A stretch of DNA of 9,080 nt from Cohaesibacteraceae bacterium (GTDB lineage: Bacteria > Pseudomonadota > Alphaproteobacteria > Rhizobiales > Cohaesibacteraceae), in the NCBI GenBank assembly GCA_016764535.1, contig JAESRR010000038.1, positions 5,458 through 14,537 on the forward strand, read 5' to 3'. A program made the translations under genes and the position numbers. Shown one piece after another: positions 6,781 through 9,080 of this stretch. Below the pieces are notes generated by a model, which was not told the DNA's origin, made no database searches, and was given only the letters and a program-made list of their open reading frames with translations. Numbering within the stretch: position 1 is the stretch's first letter; each line of letters begins with the position of its first letter.

Positions 6781-8226
6781 TCATGAAGGAGGTACGCCAA
6801 CTCCACTTATTGATTTAACACTCTGGAACCCACGTATGCCCCATAAACCACCTTCACGCCCATATCCAGAATGTTTCACGCCACCAAATGGCGCGCCGGC
6901 AGCCCTGCTGGTTCCATTCACCTGAACCATACCCACGTCCAGTTGACGGGAAACAATTTCTGCCTGCCGTCGATCTGCAGTCTGGATGTAGGCTGACAAC
7001 CCATATGCGGTGTTGTTGGCCAATTCTATCGCATGATCCGGATTGTTGAATGCCGTCATGGTCAACACCGGTCCAAAAATTTCTTCCTGCCAAATTCTCA
7101 TTGCCGGTGTTACATCTGCAAATATTGTTGGTCGAACAAAATACCCTTCGCTAATTCCGTCGGGCATACCCAGCCCTCCACAAACAAGCCGTGCACCATC
7201 ATCAATTCCGCTTTGGATAAGGTTTTGAACCCTGTCAAACTGGGTTTTAGAAATAACCGGACCAAGTGTTGTATCCCGATCGAGTGGATCACCAGGCAAG
7301 AATGCAGCAGCCTCAAGTTTGGCTGCCATGATTGAATCATCATAAATTTGGCGGCCAACCAACATTCTTGATGCCGCATTGCAGGATTGGCCAGCATTTC
7401 GAAATGCATGAGCCACACCTTGTTTTACAGCGAGAAAAACATCACAATCTTCAAACAGCAAATTGGGCGATTTACCCCCCAACTCCATAACAGAAGGAAT
7501 TAAATTCCCGGCGGCGGCGATTGCAATCTTACGACCTGCGTTGGTGGATCCTGTAAATGAAACAACGGACAATTCGGTATGATTTGCCAGCGCTGCCCCC
7601 GTTTGGGAACCTGAACCATGAATACAATTATACACTCCGGCCGGGAGTCCGCTTTCATGGATTAATCTTGCAAGAAAAGTAGAAGAAAGAGCCGTCATCT
7701 CCGAAGGTTTATGAACTATGGTGCAACCTGCAGCGATAGCTGCCGCTACTTTCAATATCACCTGGTTTAAAGGCCAGTTCCAGGGTGTTATTATTCCAGC
7801 AACACCCAGAGGCTCAAACCGAATTCTTCCTTCCAGGGAAACAGTGCTGTTATGCATATCAAACGGTTGATTGGCAGCTCGAATTGTCGTTCGCAGATGA
7901 TTGAGTGCTGTTCCAACCTGGGAAGATTTTGAAAATTCCAGAGGCGAGCCCATTTCCAAAGAAATCACATTTGCAAATTCGTCCCGGTGTTCTTCAATAA
8001 GCCCGACGAGCCGTTCCAGATATCCAAGCCGCTCTTTACACAAAACAAACTTCCAGGATTGTTCAAAAACATTACGCGCATTTATAACCGTTCTGTCGAT
8101 CAGTGAAGGCAGACCACAGGGAAAGTAGCCCAGCATTTTTTCAGTCGAGGGATTTACAATTCGACCAAAATTGTCGCCCAAATCGTTTTCAAAAGTGCCG
8201 TTGTAATAATGAGCTGCATTTTGCAT
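6781..8226 (-). CDS. NAD(P)-dependent aldehyde dehydrogenase family protein
   Basis: A cytoplasmic enzyme of the aldehyde dehydrogenase superfamily, oxidising an aldehyde to a carboxylic acid with NAD(P)+. With the ATG at 8226 it has 481 residues. Catalytic machinery is complete: PWNWP with Asn150, the cofactor-site lysine in VHKPSE, the nucleotide-binding FTGSTNAGRKI, general base Glu248 in MELGGKSP, nucleophile Cys282 in NAGQSCNA, and EEIFGPV near the C-terminus. The Glu-Cys spacing of 34 equals the family's. The Glu after KPS hints at a preference for NAD+. A start at TTG 8292 (503 residues) is possible, but it has no ribosome binding site and overlaps a small hairpin. The ATG gives the usual short lead before YYNGTF. 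The substrate cannot be read from sequence; an arylacetaldehyde or similar aldehyde linked to the 2-oxoacid operon is only a neighbourhood guess. Confidence 0.93.
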   Translation of the reverse strand: MQNAAHYYNGTFENDLGDNFGRIVNPSTEKMLGYFPCGLPSLIDRTVINARNVFEQSWKFVLCKERLGYLERLVGLIEEHRDEFANVISLEMGSPLEFSKSSQVGTALNHLRTTIRAANQPFDMHNSTVSLEGRIRFEPLGVAGIITPWNWPLNQVILKVAAAIAAGCTIVHKPSEMTALSSTFLARLIHESGLPAGVYNCIHGSGSQTGAALANHTELSVVSFTGSTNAGRKIAIAAAGNLIPSVMELGGKSPNLLFEDCDVFLAVKQGVAHAFRNAGQSCNAASRMLVGRQIYDDSIMAAKLEAAAFLPGDPLDRDTTLGPVISKTQFDRVQNLIQSGIDDGARLVCGGLGMPDGISEGYFVRPTIFADVTPAMRIWQEEIFGPVLTMTAFNNPDHAIELANNTAYGLSAYIQTADRRQAEIVSRQLDVGMVQVNGTSRAAGAPFGGVKHSGYGREGGLWGIRGFQSVKSISGVGVPPS

Positions 8227-8285
8227 TGATAGAATCTCGCAAGACAGCGGCAAACCGCAATCTTCAATTTCAAATATTTTTGGAA

Positions 8286-8299
8286 ATCCCAAAAGGGAT
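8286..8299. repeat. Small inverted repeat at the alternative start of the aldehyde dehydrogenase gene
   Basis: ATCCC and GGGAT flank an AAAA loop (TTTT on the - strand), a perfect 5-bp stem. It covers the TTG at 8292-8290 that would be the upstream alternative start. It lacks a following T-run on the - strand, so it is not a good terminator. It could be an operator half-site pair, a leader hairpin, or chance. Confidence 0.35.
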
Positions 8300-8314
8300 C
8301 AGGGAAGGCGAAAC

Positions 8315-8343
8315 ATAATTTACCAGTTTCAGGACAGGGACAA
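8315..8343 (-). promoter_or_regulatory. Weak candidate sigma-70-type promoter for the aldehyde dehydrogenase gene
   Basis: On the - strand, TTGTCC (8343-8338) and AATTAT (8320-8315) are separated by 17 bases; each matches the consensus hexamer at four of six positions. The location, about 90 to 120 bases before the preferred ATG at 8226, is plausible, and this is the longest non-coding gap in the window. Matches this weak occur by chance, and the gene could equally be read through from the HD-GYP-like gene. Confidence 0.2.
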
Positions 8344-8392
8344 AGTAGCAACTACAGCACAAATTGCAATTGAGATGTTTTTTGACGAATGT

Positions 8393-9080
8393 TCACGCAG
8401 ATTTTGCATCAGCCTGAATTTCAGCCCAACGGCTAATTGTGACAAGCCCTTCGATCTGCCCTGCTTCAAACATATTGATCAGTCGCTCTATTAATATTGG
8501 AGTAAGTTCTGCACCGGTGCGCAGTAACAAGCGATCATTTGTTCCCTTGATCGGTCTTGCCAGGATATCTCCTTCCTGCAAACCAAAGGGTGTCAAATCA
8601 AGAATAGATTGAGCCCGATTCCCATCGGGAATATTCTGCAAAATATCTGGCACCATTTGAATTAAACGAGGATCGTAACGATCTTCTCGAAGCCTGATTA
8701 CGTTTATTGCATCCTGGACATTTATATTGTTGGCATCCATCAAATCTGCAAGATCAATTAAAATGCAAAGTATTCTCGCATGTACAGGAATCTGGTCCCC
8801 TTTTATTCCGTCTTTAGGCCAGCCCTGACCATCATAGCTTTTGCGGCATTGTAGAATGGTCGCGGAGACACCTTCAAATCTGGGAATGTTGCCCAAAAGA
8901 TGACTTCCCGTCGCGGAACATTTACCAATGAGTGCATTTTCCCCGGGAGTCAGGTCAGCACCTGCCAGATACTTGATTGTTATGTCATCCGGCAATGCCA
9001 AAAACCCAAGGGGATAGAGCATCGCCGAGATTTCCAGCTGCCAGATATTTTCCAGATCAAGCATGACCGACAGCTGTTTT
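8393..9080 (-). CDS. Degenerate HD-GYP-like signalling protein (N-terminus beyond the window)
   Basis: The reading frame is open to the right edge: codons upstream of the ATG at 9064 continue without a stop and read like an HD-domain helix. The true start is therefore outside the window, and an N-terminal receiver or other sensory domain is likely but unseen. Counting from that ATG, residues 1-150 resemble the HD-GYP fold of cyclic di-GMP phosphodiesterases: EISAMLYPLGFLALP (11-25), TGSHLLGNIPRFEGV (52-66) and YDGQGWP (77-83). The catalytic residues are gone: HD is Tyr17-Pro18, the HPxxG position is Cys49-Ser50, HHE is Cys73-Arg74-Lys75, and GYP is GWP. Residues about 155-223 (GLQEGDILARPIKG, LLLRTGAELTP) resemble the small C-terminal domain attached to such proteins in response regulators. 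I infer a non-catalytic binding or regulatory role. It is upstream of and codirectional with the aldehyde dehydrogenase gene; a functional link is unproven. Confidence 0.75.
   Translation of the reverse strand, partial: KQLSVMLDLENIWQLEISAMLYPLGFLALPDDITIKYLAGADLTPGENALIGKCSATGSHLLGNIPRFEGVSATILQCRKSYDGQGWPKDGIKGDQIPVHARILCILIDLADLMDANNINVQDAINVIRLREDRYDPRLIQMVPDILQNIPDGNRAQSILDLTPFGLQEGDILARPIKGTNDRLLLRTGAELTPILIERLINMFEAGQIEGLVTISRWAEIQADAKSA

Noticed and set aside
8227..8292. TTG at 8292 as the start of the aldehyde dehydrogenase
   Set aside because: There is no ribosome binding site before it, it lies in a small hairpin, and the added 22 residues have no counterpart in the usual family N-terminus; kept only as an alternative.

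Overview
The window looks like a chromosomal segment of a Pseudomonadota bacterium. The protein families point towards Alphaproteobacteria, but this is an inference from family resemblance and the order is not resolved. Base composition looks moderate and even throughout. I see no insertion sequence, phage gene, tRNA, rRNA or CRISPR array.

Left part (1 to about 6760, + strand): one tightly packed operon. It opens inside a LivG-type ABC ATPase whose 5' end lies before the window. LivF (ATPase), LivH and LivM (permeases) follow, each overlapping its neighbour by an ATGA or TAATG junction. After a 33-nt spacer come a 719-residue indolepyruvate:ferredoxin oxidoreductase alpha-type protein (IorA: thiamine diphosphate sites plus a C-terminal iron-sulfur domain) and, through another ATGA overlap, its IorB-type partner (gamma domain plus a DUF6537-like C-terminal region). 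Together they suggest uptake of an amino acid or 2-oxoacid, probably aromatic or branched, followed by oxidative decarboxylation of the 2-oxoacid to an acyl-CoA. The periplasmic binding protein is not in the window.

The IorB gene is broken by a one-base frameshift near 6390. The first 384 codons are in one frame and the last 122 codons, which carry clear family sequence, are in the next. Rejoined, they give about 506 residues, the expected family size. This is either a real recent mutation or a sequence error.

Right part (6781 to 9080, - strand): an NAD(P)-dependent aldehyde dehydrogenase converges on the operon with only 20 nt between the stop codons. Behind it lies a degenerate HD-GYP-like signalling protein whose N-terminal part runs off the right edge. 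Its canonical metal-binding histidines and HD pair are replaced. The aldehyde dehydrogenase could handle an aldehyde from the same 2-oxoacid route, but this rests only on proximity.

No gene-free stretch exceeds 300 bases. The longest is the 166 nt between the HD-GYP-like gene and the preferred start of the aldehyde dehydrogenase. The most notable observations are the split iorB, a CxxDxxC motif in IorA suggesting an aspartate-ligated [4Fe-4S] cluster, and the inactivated HD-GYP domain.
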